Shown: positions 22,316 through 34,220, counted from the first letter of the stretch. The stretch is 64,000 bases of DNA from Turnera subulata (GCA_028386065.3 JAKUCV010007445.1:39287-103286); one strand, 5' to 3'. Numbers and translations are program-made. Notes: generated by a model from the letters alone, not told the origin.

Positions 22316-22348
22316 TGCGAGTGAGGACAAAGCATGTTGGAAAGGTCC

Positions 22349-23821
22349 ACCACTAGAGACCACCTACGTACCCCGGCGACCAGGTTCAAAGCCCATGTAA
22401 TTCTTGACATGGCATCACAACAATCACATAATCAATAAAAGCAGCATCAAATCACCAGTTAGTAGCAATCAACATGGTGCATAATAAAAAAAAAAAGGTT
22501 AGAACACTTTTCTCGATTGTTGGCCAGAATCTATGGTTGTCTTCTACTGAATTTTGGCAATGGAAATGGCCGATTCAGGTTCTGGTCTATGGCCGATTCA
22601 GCTTCTGGTCTCAACAGCAAAGTTATAGCTCTTCCTCTTAGCTTTCCAGAGAGTCTAAGATCACGGCAATTCGACTTCTAGAACTCGAGATATGGATCAT
22701 TTTCTGAGACTGCTCGCATCAGGTCCTTCTACTCAAATTGCCCAGCTTCTTGGCTCTTATATTGCTTTTGATTGCTTCCTCTTCTTGATCTCCTCTTGCT
22801 TTCGTCTTGCTGGCTTCTTCCTTGATATTTTTCCACGAAATTTCTCCAGAGTTGCTGCCTATAGGAATGTTTCTAGGCTTTGAGAAGTAGAGTTTCTCCA
22901 AGCAAACAAAGTTTATGGGGGTGTGTGTGTAATGAGAGATTGATCTCTGAAATGTGTGTGAGGGGTCCTATTTATAGTATTCTTGGAAGCCTGGGGGCTT
23001 GGACCTGCTTAATGGTGAAGAATATGTTCAAAAATCTGGTCCAAAACCGCGTAGAATCGAAATTAGAAACAAAATCGAAGATTTCGACGAATCTGAGAAG
23101 TGATGACCGCCATTGCCGGCGGTCATCTACTGCATGACCGCCAGTGCCGGTGGTCATGTGTGGATGTCCACCGGCACCTAGCAGTCGTCGCGAGATGACC
23201 GCCCGGCAGTCCGCGTGTCACCCATTCTTTCCATTTTCGTACCCCCAATCCCCTAACTCAGCCCTGATTTGATCCTACCGCGTAATCAACCCCTAATCAA
23301 TCCAAGATCACTAAATTACTTGATTGTTACTCCCTTAAATCATTCCATTACACATTGACACCCATTTTGAGCAAAATCATACCAAAAACACGTTTACAAA
23401 TTAAAGGGTGGTTTGATTCTGATTTTCCACGAAAATCAGAACCAAAAATTAGTCTGGATGTAAAGTGTTTATGGGCTAATCAAACTTATAGGATTAACTT
23501 GGACCCTTAAATCCATTCTTAACCCAAGAATAAATCTTCTCAATATAATTGGGTTAAGAAATAAATAAAAGGTCCAATCAGTTAAAATATATTCCAGCCT
23601 AAATAAACCATATTACATATTTTATTCTAAGATTAAATAATCTCATTAGTCCTAGAGTTCAAATACATGAAGGTCCAAATTACCAAAATATATTATTTCT
23701 TCTAAGTTAGACTCTTGACATGTCTTAATCCTAGGATTGAATCATCTCATCAATTCATGGTTCAAGTATGTTTAAAATCCAATTTTAGTAGAAAATTCGT
23801 GGGTCAAATTTGGGTGTTCAC
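22349..23821 (-). repeat. Tat-like LTR, minus strand, truncated
   Basis: Its right end is an inverted Tat LTR start (gggtgttcaca, ending 23821). It runs left to an inverted copy of the ggtggtctctagtggtgg block seen at 27571-27590, so it lacks the last 370 bp or so of the LTR. It carries GGCGGTCATG dyads at about 23102-23160 and an inverted TATA region near 22970. No internal sequence remains. Confidence 0.78.
23102..23127. promoter_or_regulatory. GATGACCGCC dyad in Tat LTR
   Basis: GATGACCGCC and GGCGGTCATC form perfect 10-bp arms around a 6-bp centre. The same dyad type lies upstream of the TATA box in the other Tat LTRs. A regulatory role is inferred from position only. Confidence 0.45.
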
Positions 23822-24722
23822 AACAGCAGATGACCGCCGGCAATGGCTGTCATCACTTCCCAGATTCGCCCAAATCTCTGATTTTGTTTCTAATTTCTAT
23901 CCTACGCGGTTTTGGACCAGATTTTTGGGCATAATCTTCACCATTAAGCAAGTCCACGCCCCTAGGCTTCCTAGAACACTATAGATAGGACCCCTCACAC
24001 ACATTTCAGAGGACACACATTATTTTTCACATACACACCCATACGCTTGAGTGCTTGGAGAAACTCTACCACTCCAAGTCTAGAAATCTTTTATAGGCAG
24101 AAACTCTGGTAGAATTTCATGGGAGACATAAGTAGTAGTCCAGCAAGGAGGAATCAAGAAGACGATCAACCATTGAGCTTAGAAGTGGCAAGAAGGTGGG
24201 TGTAGAACACAACCCAATACAAGGAGCTAGAGGAGGGCTACAAGAGGTAACACTAATCCATTTCTTGTTTGATTCTGGCTGATTATATGCTAATGCTTTT
24301 GATGATGTAAGTGGAGACATAATGCCCTGTTTAGAACTATATGGCTTTGACCCCGGTCACTCAGGTACGTTGGTAGTCTCGATTTCACAATGGGATGCAA
24401 GCCAAATTTTCTTCTTCTCCCCTTCTCTTTACTTTCCACACTTACATACCTGCACAAGGCACAATTGTACTTTGCAATTGCACAAGGTTTCGACCCAACA
24501 CGGAGGGGTGCCTAACACCTTCCCATCCGTGACGAACCCCCGATCCCATGTCTTTGGTTCGCCATGACCATGTTGCCTAAAGGAGTCATACAATGGTTTT
24601 TCCCAAATTTTGTCCTTAATAAAATTTGGATGGCGACTCCATTGACATGGGATTGACCCGAGGAAGAAGGTGAAAAAGGAATAGGTGAATAGGCCCAAGT
24701 GATTTTGGGTCGGGTATTCACA
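23822..24722 (+). repeat. 5' LTR of outer Tat element, 5'-truncated
   Basis: It aligns with about 26825-27956 of the nested element's 5' LTR and ends gggtattcaca. The first 670 bp or so are missing. It abuts the inverted LTR start at 23821, making a head-to-head pair. Confidence 0.8.
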
Positions 24723-24724
24723 GT

Positions 24725-24743
24725 TAGCGACTCCGCTGGGGAA
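24725..24743 (+). other. Primer-binding site (tRNA-Arg type), one mismatch
   Basis: The sequence reads tagcgactccgctgggga, against TGGCGACTCCGCTGGGGA in the nested element at 27959; the second base is changed. Confidence 0.7.
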
Positions 24744-25580
24744 GTAGTGGGTTTAAGAAACCTTGTGCAATCATTGAGTTTTGTGTGCCTTGCATTCATG
24801 ATGATTGATGTGAAGCCTCTACCCTTAGAGGGCGAGGGAATCCAAGTCCACCATAATGCTTTCTTTAAGCGATGGCGGCTTGAGTGAACCCGATTCTCGA
24901 TGCTTAGCAGTGATGGGGATTAATGGGCCTTGGACCTCACGCGATATCCATTATCACATGTGAGTAGGTCAACCTTTTCCCTAGCGGCAATTTCTAGTCC
25001 CTAACCAGCTGCATACCCTGAGCATCTCATGCATATTGAATCAATAAGTATTATGTGCATTTTTGTGTGATTATTGTTGTGGTTTCGAGTGTTTGTAAAT
25101 AGGGTGTTTTTATTTCGATAAACTAGAAAAATCAATAAAAAATATATAGGAAAGTGTATAGTGGGTTAATAAATAGCGGGACCGCCGTGCCAACTCTGCG
25201 TAGGGTGCTATATTGCGCAGTGTGAACTGATGAGTCTAGTAAAGGAACCCTAGGGGAGTAAGTAAGTGTCTGAGCCGATGATGAGTTTTTGATGTTGTCC
25301 CCCTCATTGTTATGTATATTCAATCAGTCTACCTCATTTTAGAAATCCATATTTGCATACATTGAACATTGCGTCACATGTTTTGTTTTCAAAAGAAAAA
25401 GTCGAGTCAAGGTGTGTCGTCTTCAAAATCTCTATCTGTTTTGAAACTTGAGAAAAAAAAAGCATGTTGTATGTGTGTATCCCATCATGCATTCCACCAA
25501 GTGTTTTAAAACAAGGCTAAAGTCTAGGACTCCTAATGACTATGAACATTAATTCATGAGAATTGTATCTCTAGGACACC
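24744..25580 (+). other. Leader of outer Tat element
   Basis: This noncoding stretch contains the shared leader block at about 24955-25022 (cacatgtgagtagg ... accagctgcataccc) and gcgtagggtgctatat at about 25197-25213, both also found at 28208-28503 and, inverted, at 5409-5677. Confidence 0.7.
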
Positions 25581-25905
25581 ATGGGTAAGGGGCATAATCA
25601 ATGGATAGTGAAGGCATTGATGGAGATTGTGAACATGCTTAAGGATGAAGCTCCTGTGAATAGAGATGGACAAGGATTAGGCAAATCTGGCTACGAGGAA
25701 GAGATGACCTAATGGAGCCAACCGCTTGAAGGAATGTATTGCCACCAGACTACCTTGGATGATGGACGACGATTACAGATGTTGGAGGAAAGGGTTCAAA
25801 ACTTAGGACAAATGGTTAATAAGCTCATGAGTCATATTGAAGGATCTGGATCATCATCACATGCTGAGTAGAAACAAAGGAAATTCACATCTCTCCCCAT
25901 GCCAT
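25581..25905 (+). pseudogene. gag: Tat gag N-terminal remnant, interrupted
   Basis: The ATG at 25581 has the same gacaccATG context as the gag of the autonomous Tat element. The frame reads MGKGHNQWIVKALMEIVNML and continues for about 100 codons with in-frame stops after EEEMT and SSSHAE. A heptad-like stretch (LQMLEERVQNLGQMVNKLMS) could form a coiled coil. It is cut at 25905 by the insertion of the solo gypsy LTR. It encodes no complete protein. Confidence 0.6.
25901..25905. repeat. Target duplication of solo gypsy LTR, left copy (GCCAT)
   Basis: GCCAT here pairs with GCCAC at 39037-39041, a 4-of-5 match. Confidence 0.55.
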
Positions 25906-26155
25906 TGATGCGTTGTTTTTTATGCATGACTTTTCAAATTTATAATTCTTGATCAATTCACAACACGACACAAAAATATCTCACGAGTAAACACAACGAT
26001 TGTTAATTTGCAAGCGTACAGTGTACTATGTAGTGTAGTAGTCCAATCAAGGTCGATCCACGGAACAAGGAAAATAAGTACTATCTCAATCACAACTTAT
26101 GATTATCTAGGCAAATCAATTAACGATGGTGTAGATGATATCGAAATCAAATAAT

Positions 26156-27956
26156 TGTGAACACCCAAATTTGACCCACCGAAATTTTACTAAATTAGAC
26201 TTCGTACATGAGTAGACTTAGGATCATTGAGATGACTTGGTAGAATTTCAATTTGGTAGAATTAATGTATTTTGATGACATAAACCTTTATGCACTTAAA
26301 TCCTAGGATTAATGAGATGATTTAACCTTAGGATGAAACTTATGATTAGGTTTATTTGCATTAAAACATATCTGGGCCTTTTGTTTTGTTTCTTACCCAA
26401 TTATAATGAGATGATTTATTCTTGGGAGAGGAATGAGTTTAAGGGTCCAAATTAATTCTCCAGAGTTTGTCCAGCCCATTGACACATTTCGTGCAGATCA
26501 ATTTTAGCTCTGATTTTCGTGGAAAATCAGAGTTAATTATCATTTAAGTAGATTTTGTGTTTTTGGTATGATTTTGGGTGTTAATGTGTAATTTTTTGAT
26601 TATGAATGATTTGGGGGAGTGCTAATCAAGTATTTGAGTGATTCTGGGTAGACTAGGGTTTGATTACGGGGGTAGGATCGAATCGGAGCTGAATTAGGGG
26701 GATTGAGGAGCCAAAAAAGGAAAGAACGCACAAAACCGGGAGGGCCCAGCGGTCATCACGGGATGCCCGCCAACCACTGGCAGTCTTGTGGCCATGACCG
26801 GCGGTCATGGCGGTCATCCAAGCCATGACCGCCGACCATGTCGGTCATGGGTGCCCAGGATCTCCGAAAATCTCTGATTTTGTTTCTTTTTCGATCCCAC
26901 TCAGTTTTGGACCAGATTTTCGGGCATAATCTTCACCATTAACCAGGTCTACGCCCCTAGGCTTCCCGGAACACTATAAATAGGACCCTTCACACACATT
27001 TCAAGGGACACACAACGTTCCTCACATACACACCCATAAGCTTTGAAGTGCTTGGAGAAACTCTACTTCTTCAAGCCTAGAAACCCATTCTTAGGCAGAA
27101 ACTCTGGTGGAATACCGTGGGAAGCATCAAGCAAGGAACCAGTAGTAGTAGCAGTTCAAAAGAAGAAGAGGAAGGAGGCAGATTCAAGCAAATCGGTGGA
27201 GAAGAAGTGCTAAACCCGAGGAGAAGAGCCCAGTGCAGACAGTCTCAATCTTACGGCCATTTCTCGAGCTGTAGATATCGGTTTGCTGTGATTTTGGTGT
27301 CTCTGGAAAGCTAAGGAGTATCTCTGCAACTTTTCTCTTCATGTCAAACACCGATTCGATCTCCTTCTATCCCGAATTCTCTGGTGAAGTTCTGCCCAGA
27401 TTCTATTGCGGGAGTGGCAAGTGCATAGGAGCGAGAGGAGAGCTACCAGAGGTAACTGGTTCTGATTTTATTGATCAATTACTGTTATGACACGATGATA
27501 ATGATGCTTTTGATGATGTGATTGTATGCCATCGCAAGAACTACGTGGGCTTTGAACCCGGTCGCCGAGGTACGTAGGTGGTCTCTAGTGGTGGAGACTC
27601 AAGCCCAAATGCTTTATTTTTCCTTCTTCTCCTACCCTTCCAATTTAATTTCGTTATGTTATGTGATTTGTTTCCACACAATGCACAATTGCACAAGGCA
27701 CATATTTTTTTTCGATTGCACAAAGTTTCGACCCAACACGGATGTGTGCCTAACACCTTCCCATCCATGACGAACCCCCGATCCCATATCTTTGGTTCGC
27801 CATGACCAGTTGCCTAAGGAGTAATTAAAAGGTTTTTCCCAAATTTTGTCCCTAATAAAATTTGGATGGCGACTCCATTGATATGCGATTGACCCGAGGC
27901 CGAAAGTGAGAGGAATAGGTGAATAGGCCCAGCTGATTTTGGGTCGGGTATTCACA
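26156..27956 (+). repeat. 5' LTR of nested Tat element
   Basis: It starts TGTGAACACCC, ends GGGTATTCACA and is 1801 bp long. It holds a dyad cluster of GGCGGTCATG motifs at about 26795-26850 and a TATA box at 26974. It shows the empty site (ttatgtgatttgtttcc, near 27658) for the copia LTR inserted in the 3' LTR. Confidence 0.9.
26974..26983 (+). promoter_or_regulatory. TATA box of nested Tat 5' LTR
   Basis: CTATAAATAG lies about 820 bp into the LTR, preceded by a CTC(A/G)GTTTTGGAC block at about 26909. The matching box in the 3' LTR is at 35057-35066. Confidence 0.65.
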
Positions 27957-27958
27957 GC

Positions 27959-27978
27959 TGGCGACTCCGCTGGGGAAG
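27959..27978 (+). other. Primer-binding site, tRNA-Arg type
   Basis: TGGCGACTCCGCTGGGGAAG lies two bases after the LTR end. Its first 13 bases are identical to the autonomous Tat element at 17440-17452 (inverted). Confidence 0.8.
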
Positions 27979-28920
27979 TAGTGGTTTCAAAAACTTTGTG
28001 CAATAATTGAGTTTTGTGTGCCTTTTTCTTTGTCATCATAAGTGCCTTGCATTCATGATGATTTATGTGAAGCCTTTACCGTAAGAGGGCGAAGGAAGCC
28101 AAGTCCACCATATACTTTCTTTAGGTGATGGTGGCTTGCATGAACCCGTTTCTCGATGCTTAACAATGATGGGGATTAACTGGCCTCGGACCTCACGCGA
28201 TATCCATTATCACATGTGAGTAGGTCAACCTATTACCTAGCAGCAGTCTTTTGGCCCCCAACCAGCTGCACACCCTGAGTATCTCATGCATTATGAATCA
28301 ATAAGTGGTACGTGCATTTTGTATGATTATTGTTGTGGATTTGAGTATGTGTAAATAGTGTGTTTTTCTTTTGATAAATAAAAAAATCAATAAAAAATGC
28401 ATAGAAAAGAGTATAGGGAAAAAAATTTTGTTGGGCCCGCCCCGCACCGGCAAGTGAACAAACCCCACGAAAGGATGCTAACTCTGCGTAGGGTGCTATA
28501 TTCCGTAGTTTAGATCGATGAGCCTAGTGAACAAACCCCAGGAAAGTAAGTATATATGTCTAAACCGATGATAAATTTTTGGTGTTGTCTCCCAGTTGAC
28601 ATATATGATCAGTCGGTCTACCCTGTCTTAAGGAATTCATATTTGCACACACTTGGCATTGCATCATAAGTTTTTCAAAGCATATAACACAAATTCGAGC
28701 TAGGGTGTCTCATTCTTTTTCAAATCCTTATCCTTTTAGACCTAAGTCTTCAAAGAAAGAGAATGGAAGAAATGTTTTGAAAAAATAATGAAACATGTTT
28801 TGCAAATGTATCCCATCATATTTTCCACCATTTCTAAATACTTTCAAAGAAAACGAAGCTTAAGTCTAGGATCCCTGATGACCATGAATTCTATCATTAG
28901 AATTGAATTCTTAGGACACC
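27979..28920 (+). other. Leader of nested Tat element
   Basis: This noncoding stretch carries the shared leader block at about 28208-28275 and gcgtagggtgctatat at about 28487. At the expected gag start the ATG is lost: ggacaccaggggtggg at about 28915 aligns with ggacaccatgggtaag at 25574. Confidence 0.7.
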
Positions 28921-31180
28921 AGGGGTGGGTAGTGCCTTAGTCGAAAAAGGTTGGTGAGGATGTTAGGGAAGATGGCTACGTCACAAGGCGACAATCTCAG
29001 TAGAAAGAGGAACAGTGAAGACATTGGGAATCATGGAGGAACCCTGAGGCAAAAGGTGAGAAGAAGGCAGAATCAATGATAAAACATCAACTTGAGACAC
29101 CGAGGTAACTTTGGGCCTTCTCGTGACAGGAGATGTAAGCCCCATCATCTTTGGCGGAAGAGGGGAGATGGGACGACTTTGTTAGGCTTTCTTATAGTGT
29201 AATCCCCAGTCTGTGTGGTTGGAGAAAGAGAGACGAGGTGACCTGGTTGGGCCTTCTTCGAAGACATAGATGTAAGCCCCAATTCTTACTTGTGATCCGA
29301 GCTAATAACCCAAGACAAGAAGCCGAGAAGAGGAACCGAATTGAAGAAGCCAAACTGATGAGCTGAGTTGATATGTCGAGATCTTACCATTGGGCTTTCT
29401 TGTGAGAAGAGATGCAAATCCGAGTCTTCTCCCAATAAGAGCAGTCTTAATATTTGGTTGTGAACCAAGGCGATGGGCCGAGCCAGTAGCCCAAGCAGAT
29501 TAGCTGAGTTGGGGACCAATTGGAGTAGCCGGATCAAGTGGCCAAGTTGAGATGCCAAGTTGGGGAGCCAAGGAACCAGAATGCAAAGCTGAGTTGGTGA
29601 CAATTGGATATTCAAGCTAAGATAAACCGATGGGGCCTTCTCATATGAAGGAATGAAAATCTCCATTTTGGGGAGGAAACACTGAGGAAGAGCCATACAA
29701 TGGGGGACCAACTTGACAAGCCAAGTGGATGGACAAAGCTGGGGTGTCACACAGAGACATTGCCATTAGACCTTCTTAGATGAACAAGATGCGAGGCCTA
29801 GCAATTGGAAAACCATGAGGATGGTGGCAAGAACAATGATAGACACATATTAAGAAGACAAATCAAAAAGGTTCAGAGACGATGGTGAAGACGACAATGG
29901 AGAGGACACATTCCAAGGGGCAAATGAGAAGTGCAAGTAGGGGTCAACCAAGGGTCACAAAGTGAGTTGCTAGACATAGATAGAATGATGACTAAGGATT
30001 AGGAGAGGGGGTATAGCTGCTTTTTAGAGTCTAGAAATTGAGTCAAAGGAGGAGGGAGGAGGGGGGGGGGGGGCGGTAAATTCTATGTCCAACAATCAAT
30101 AGTGTCATCATTTATACTTCAATTTTTCACCTAAGGAATAAAATCTTGATTACCTTATCATTTGGGTATACTTGGCGATTTGTGCATGACTTCAACATTT
30201 TCCATTGGATCAATCTAGGGGACCACAAAATGAACTACGAAGACCTGATTCTGTGGATATGATCCCAAACACCTACCTTAACCTACTCTCCAGGGCACTT
30301 GTCAATTCCAACCTTCAAACACATATCCGATCTAACCTTCAAACACGTACCAAGCCCGACATCCATGTTGACCTCCTCACATCTACCTTGAACACTTGTC
30401 TAGAAGAGTTGCTTTCCAAAAATGAAATCATATACAATCGCACTTGTTTAGAATGGGTCACTTTCCTCCGGAGAAAATAGAAAAAATTGGAAAAAGGAGA
30501 AAGAAAAGAAAAAGGAAAAGAATCGAAAAAAACGAAGAAAGAAGAGTGACCTTTAGTACTTGAATAATTCATTCTAAGAAATTGAGAGGAAGAAGCCATA
30601 ATGAAAAAGACAAGTGTTCCCATGCTACCTTCAGCCTCCCACTAAACACCATTATACCAGCACCCCCTACCTTCAGCCTTTCGCAAACTTCTACTACCTT
30701 CAGCCCTCCACAAAACACCCTTATCTCAGATTTGACACCATATCTACAGATACGTAGGTAATCCGGCAACGGGCCCAGTCTATTGTTGGTTCCTGGATTG
30801 ATTCAATGGGAAAGATTGGAGTCATTGCTAGATAGGCATGCCACACAATTGATTGTACTCGGGCCTCTTTTGTAGTCATGAAGCCTCTCTTGCTGACTTG
30901 TATGTCATGAAATTGTATCTGTCAATCAAGTCCACCTCTCTCAAAGAGATTCATTGTAAATTCGGTCAACAATTGTCGTGTTTCTCCAACAGCCTCTCAA
31001 GAACACTCTGATTCGAAAATTTCCACTAGCTCCATAATGAAATCGATGTTTACCTCTACATTAGTCAACCGAGTATACCTAGCCCGAGTGGTCTTGATCT
31101 TACTCAAACTCTATGGTCGCAATATTTAATGTCTATGGCTGCCTTCCTCCAAAAAAAAAAAAAAAAAAAAAGAGTCCGCT
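28921..31180 (+). other. Internal noncoding region of nested Tat element, part 1
   Basis: No protein similarity was found. About 29100-29760 has imperfect internal repetition of gggccttcttgtgag- and gatgtaagcccc-type phrases and of ccaagttg/ccgagttg text. A G-run of 13 lies at 30061-30073 and an A-run of 21 at 31151-31171. About 30186-30980 aligns with 39690-40560 of the outer element (shared aaaatgaactac and cctctcttgctgacttgtat text). ORFs of 90-150 codons here look incidental. Confidence 0.6.
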
Positions 31181-33679
31181 AGGTCGAAAACCCAAAAGGG
31201 CGGCATAGGCAAAAGTTAGGACAAGCCTGCTAGGTTGAAAACCCGAAAGGGTGGCCCAAGTAAAAGTTAGGGCAGAAAGGAAATGATAAAATGGGGATAG
31301 TAGCCAACAATGATGAATCCATACACCAGACCATATCCTTCTACATTGCGAAGACTACTCATCAAGAATAGACCACTCAGCTAACCATGCCATCATCAAC
31401 TGAAGGAATCTAGAAGCATCTAGGCACTTTGCCTCTATCCATTTTAAAGGGATATCCATTCGTCCATCCGCTTGCCTTAATTGAACAATCCATCTTTCCA
31501 AAACTTCCCAACAAGAAATGCTCATCCCTAGGGTCCTAATTAGAATTTGAATTGAATAGGTTCATGGTCATTGGAATTCTTCTCTTTGAAGCTTTGGAGA
31601 TTTTGATGGGATAACTCGATTTTCTCAAGTTGCTTTGCTTTCACCCTAGCTCGAATCGTTTACAATACTCATGTATCATACTAGGGGCATTCACATGCAA
31701 TACATCTAGATAGAAAGCACACACATCCAAACATTCATGTAGAAGTAGAAGGCATTTGCATTCAAGAGGCAAATACGACAATTGTAGAACTAGGGGGCAT
31801 TTATATTCAAAAGGAAGCATTGGCACACCAGCAAACATATAGAACTAGGGGCATCCCCATGCACTGGGAAGACGACACATTTTAGACATGCTCATGCACT
31901 CACATATAGAACATGGATTCCTCGACAAGGTAGATTCGGCTGGAAATAAATGATTAATGAGAGTGACAATGCCATAAATTCATCACTTGATATAGACGTA
32001 CACTTCCTAGGGTTGATGACTGGAGGGGCAAGGCATGCCCGAATCTTTAGATGACTTTGTCTATAGAATAACGGGCACGCCTTGCCTCTGCCCGAGATAT
32101 GCAACTTTGTCTATAGAATAACGGGCACGCCTTGCCTCTGCCCGAGATATGCACTTGTAGACTCTGGGGACACGTCATACTCTGATTTCTTGGCCAAGGT
32201 GATTTTACACTGATTTTTGAGTCACCAAGTTTACTCACACAAAGGGATGTTATGCTTAGGATTTCAATCATTGAGTTGATCTTTTTGTACAAAAAGGGCA
32301 TGTCACGCCTCAGTTTTTTTGGTGATCTCACTAAGTCAAAAGGACATATCAATCTTTTCTAAGCTTGAGTCTAAAATTGATTTACACATCAAGGGTGAAC
32401 CATGCTATATACCACGAAGTTGATTCGTGAATATGGGCATGAGGTGCCCCGAGATGATTGTTGAATTAATGATTTTTGGAGTCAAAATGTATTGGTATGA
32501 CATGTGCCCTGAATTAGTTGTAGAAGGTTTGGGCTTTGGGCATTCTCCATGAGTTGTAAGGCCCAGTTTTTTAATTCGAATTTGAGAAAGGACCCTAACT
32601 CTACATGGGTGTTTGACTTAGAAACGGGATAGGCCATGCCCATGTTATGAAATTGATTTGTAAATGATGGGCATGGAATGTCCTGATGAAATGACTCGAT
32701 TTAATGGTTCAAAGTCAAATGTGTAATGGTATGACATATCCCGAGTCGAATACAAGCAATATATCTAAAGGCACGGCGGTCCCTAGCTTTTTATTGATGT
32801 TGGGAATTCTTAATGAGTTGTAAGACCCAATTCCGGCACAAAGGGGCAAGGGGCATGCTACCCCATTTTGATTGTTTTTCAGGGGCATGGCGGGCCCATT
32901 CATTTGACTAAGGTTGAAGAGATGCAGATCACATATGCTTCCACATAGAATCTTGTCCCTAAGACCATGATGGGATACTGGGGGCATCCACCCAACTCTT
33001 TGGTTTGTATGTCTCAAGAGACACGACACATTTGACGAGGCGGTCTGTAGGGGCATGGGATCCAGGCATTCCATTTGTGAGGCGACGCCTTATGCTGAAA
33101 GACCCAGACCAGGAATAATACTCGGTCATGAGTATAAGGTCAAGGTAACCCACCCATAGGACAACCCCAAACATGTAAGACCATGAGGAAACCCAAAAAC
33201 ACAGACTCATCCGACCCGTGATGAAACCTAACCTAAAGCCTAAGATACCCCGACCACGAGGGAACCCGCGAGGCAATACCAAGAGAACATAGACACACAT
33301 CCGACCTGAACCTAAACTGACCTAGTCTAGCCCAATTAAAAGCCAAAGCCCGGATCTTGGCAACCCAAAAGATAGGAGAACCCAATCAAGACCAAAGAAC
33401 CTAGTCATGAGAAATCCAGACCCAGGTGTCTAGATACGAGAGTAAGCCAACCAGAAAAGTCCAATCATAGAAAACGGAGACGAGTAAGGTATTCGGATCC
33501 AGGCGTCCACAAACGAGTAGAACCAGGAAGCATGAGAGTTTTAGACCCAGGCGTCTAGACATGAGAACCAGTAAACCGGGAGTCCAGCCTCCGCAAGCCT
33601 TGAGAATGGGCCGATCTTGAGACATACAAACCAGAAGCCACAAACAATGAGATAAGGAGACCGAAAGAAAACTAAAATC
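31181..33679 (+). other. Internal noncoding region of nested Tat element, part 2
   Basis: It opens with two copies of a ccgctaggt(c/t)gaaaacccaaaagggcggc-type block at about 31183-31260. It then holds scattered ggggcat... phrases, including GGGGCATGCTACCCC-like dyads near 32850, related to the array at 41926-43165 of the outer element. A 50-bp direct duplication lies at 32053-32152. No coding region is supported; open frames of 100-120 codons follow the repeats. Confidence 0.55.
32053..32152. repeat. 50-bp perfect tandem duplication
   Basis: Two adjacent copies begin actttgtctatagaataacg and end gagatatgca, at 32053-32102 and 32103-32152. The two look identical. The outer element has a single related copy near 41647. 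Confidence 0.88.
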
Positions 33680-33895
33680 CACAAACCTCGGCATGAGGTA
33701 ACACCTAAACATAAGATGAAATGCACAAACCTCGGCATGAGGTAACGCCCAAACATAGGATGAAGTTCACAAACCTCGGCATGAGGTAACATCTAGACAT
33801 AGGAAGAAGTTCACAAACCTCGGCAAGAGGTAATACCCGGACATGAGATGAAATGCACAAACCTCGACATGAGGTAGCACCCAGACTAAGATGGT
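33680..33895. repeat. 44-bp tandem repeat, about five units
   Basis: Units beginning cacaaacctcggcatgagg start at 33680, 33724, 33768, 33812 and 33856, exactly 44 bp apart, with a few substitutions each; the fifth is incomplete. Confidence 0.9.
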
Positions 33896-33934
33896 CAGGC
33901 CAACGACCCGATAGAAAAGATGATTCTATCACCT

Positions 33935-34100
33935 CGGGATGAGATGATTCCTGAGGATCTGGGATGAGATGATTCCCAGAAACCGAGGGCCAGCCCCTCA
34001 AATCTCAGGATGAGATGATTCTCGAGAATCTAGGATGAGATGATTCCTAGAAACCGAGGGCCAGCCCCTCAAACCTTCGGGATGAGATGATTCCCGGAGC
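33935..34100. repeat. Tandem repeat with gggatgagatgattc blocks
   Basis: A phrase of 75-80 bp containing (g/a)ggatgagatgattcc, agaaaccgagggccagcccc and tcaaa occurs about twice, with an extra partial copy. The short core gatgagatgattc occurs five times. Confidence 0.75.
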
Positions 34101-34205
34101 GGAGCATAGAATGCTCCAACCCAAGGTACACACCACAGGCATCAATCATTCAAATTTGGTTGTTCTTGTCTTACGTTGTTTCGTCCTTAATCCATAAGGA
34201 CTCAT

Positions 34206-34220
34206 CAACGAGGGGCATCT
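34206..34220 (+). other. Polypurine tract of nested Tat element
   Basis: The sequence caacgaggggcatc directly precedes the LTR start TGTGAACACC. Confidence 0.8.

Larger units (their letters stand above)
20197..22348 (+). mobile_element. Cassandra-like TRIM, tandem array of four 5S-bearing LTRs
   Basis: LTR starts (TGTGACACC, TGTGACACCC, TGTGACACCC, TGTGATACC) are at 20197, 20765, 21328 and 21897, giving periods of 568, 563 and 569 bp. Each full unit has an LTR of about 490 bp, a primer-site-like tggtagcggagct, and about 75 bp of internal sequence. The 3' half of each LTR carries a domain matching plant 5S rRNA. The fourth unit is truncated at 22348 just after the 5S domain. Cassandra elements are known to carry 5S sequence in short LTRs and to occur in tandem; this LTR is longer than the usual 240-350 bp, so it may be a divergent subfamily. 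Confidence 0.72.

Noticed and set aside
29286..29750. A 154-codon open frame on the minus strand of the nested Tat element
   Set aside because: It is composed of imperfect repeats of leader-like text, has no recognised motif, and lies antisense in a noncoding internal region.
31151..31171. Poly(A) tail of a retroposed gene
   Set aside because: The A-run lies between segments that continue the Tat 3' region and corresponds to a purine-rich run at 40741 in the sister element; no processed gene precedes it.
33401..34001. Several overlapping minus-strand open frames of about 100 codons
   Set aside because: They arise from the 44-bp and other tandem repeats of the nested element, in several frames at once.
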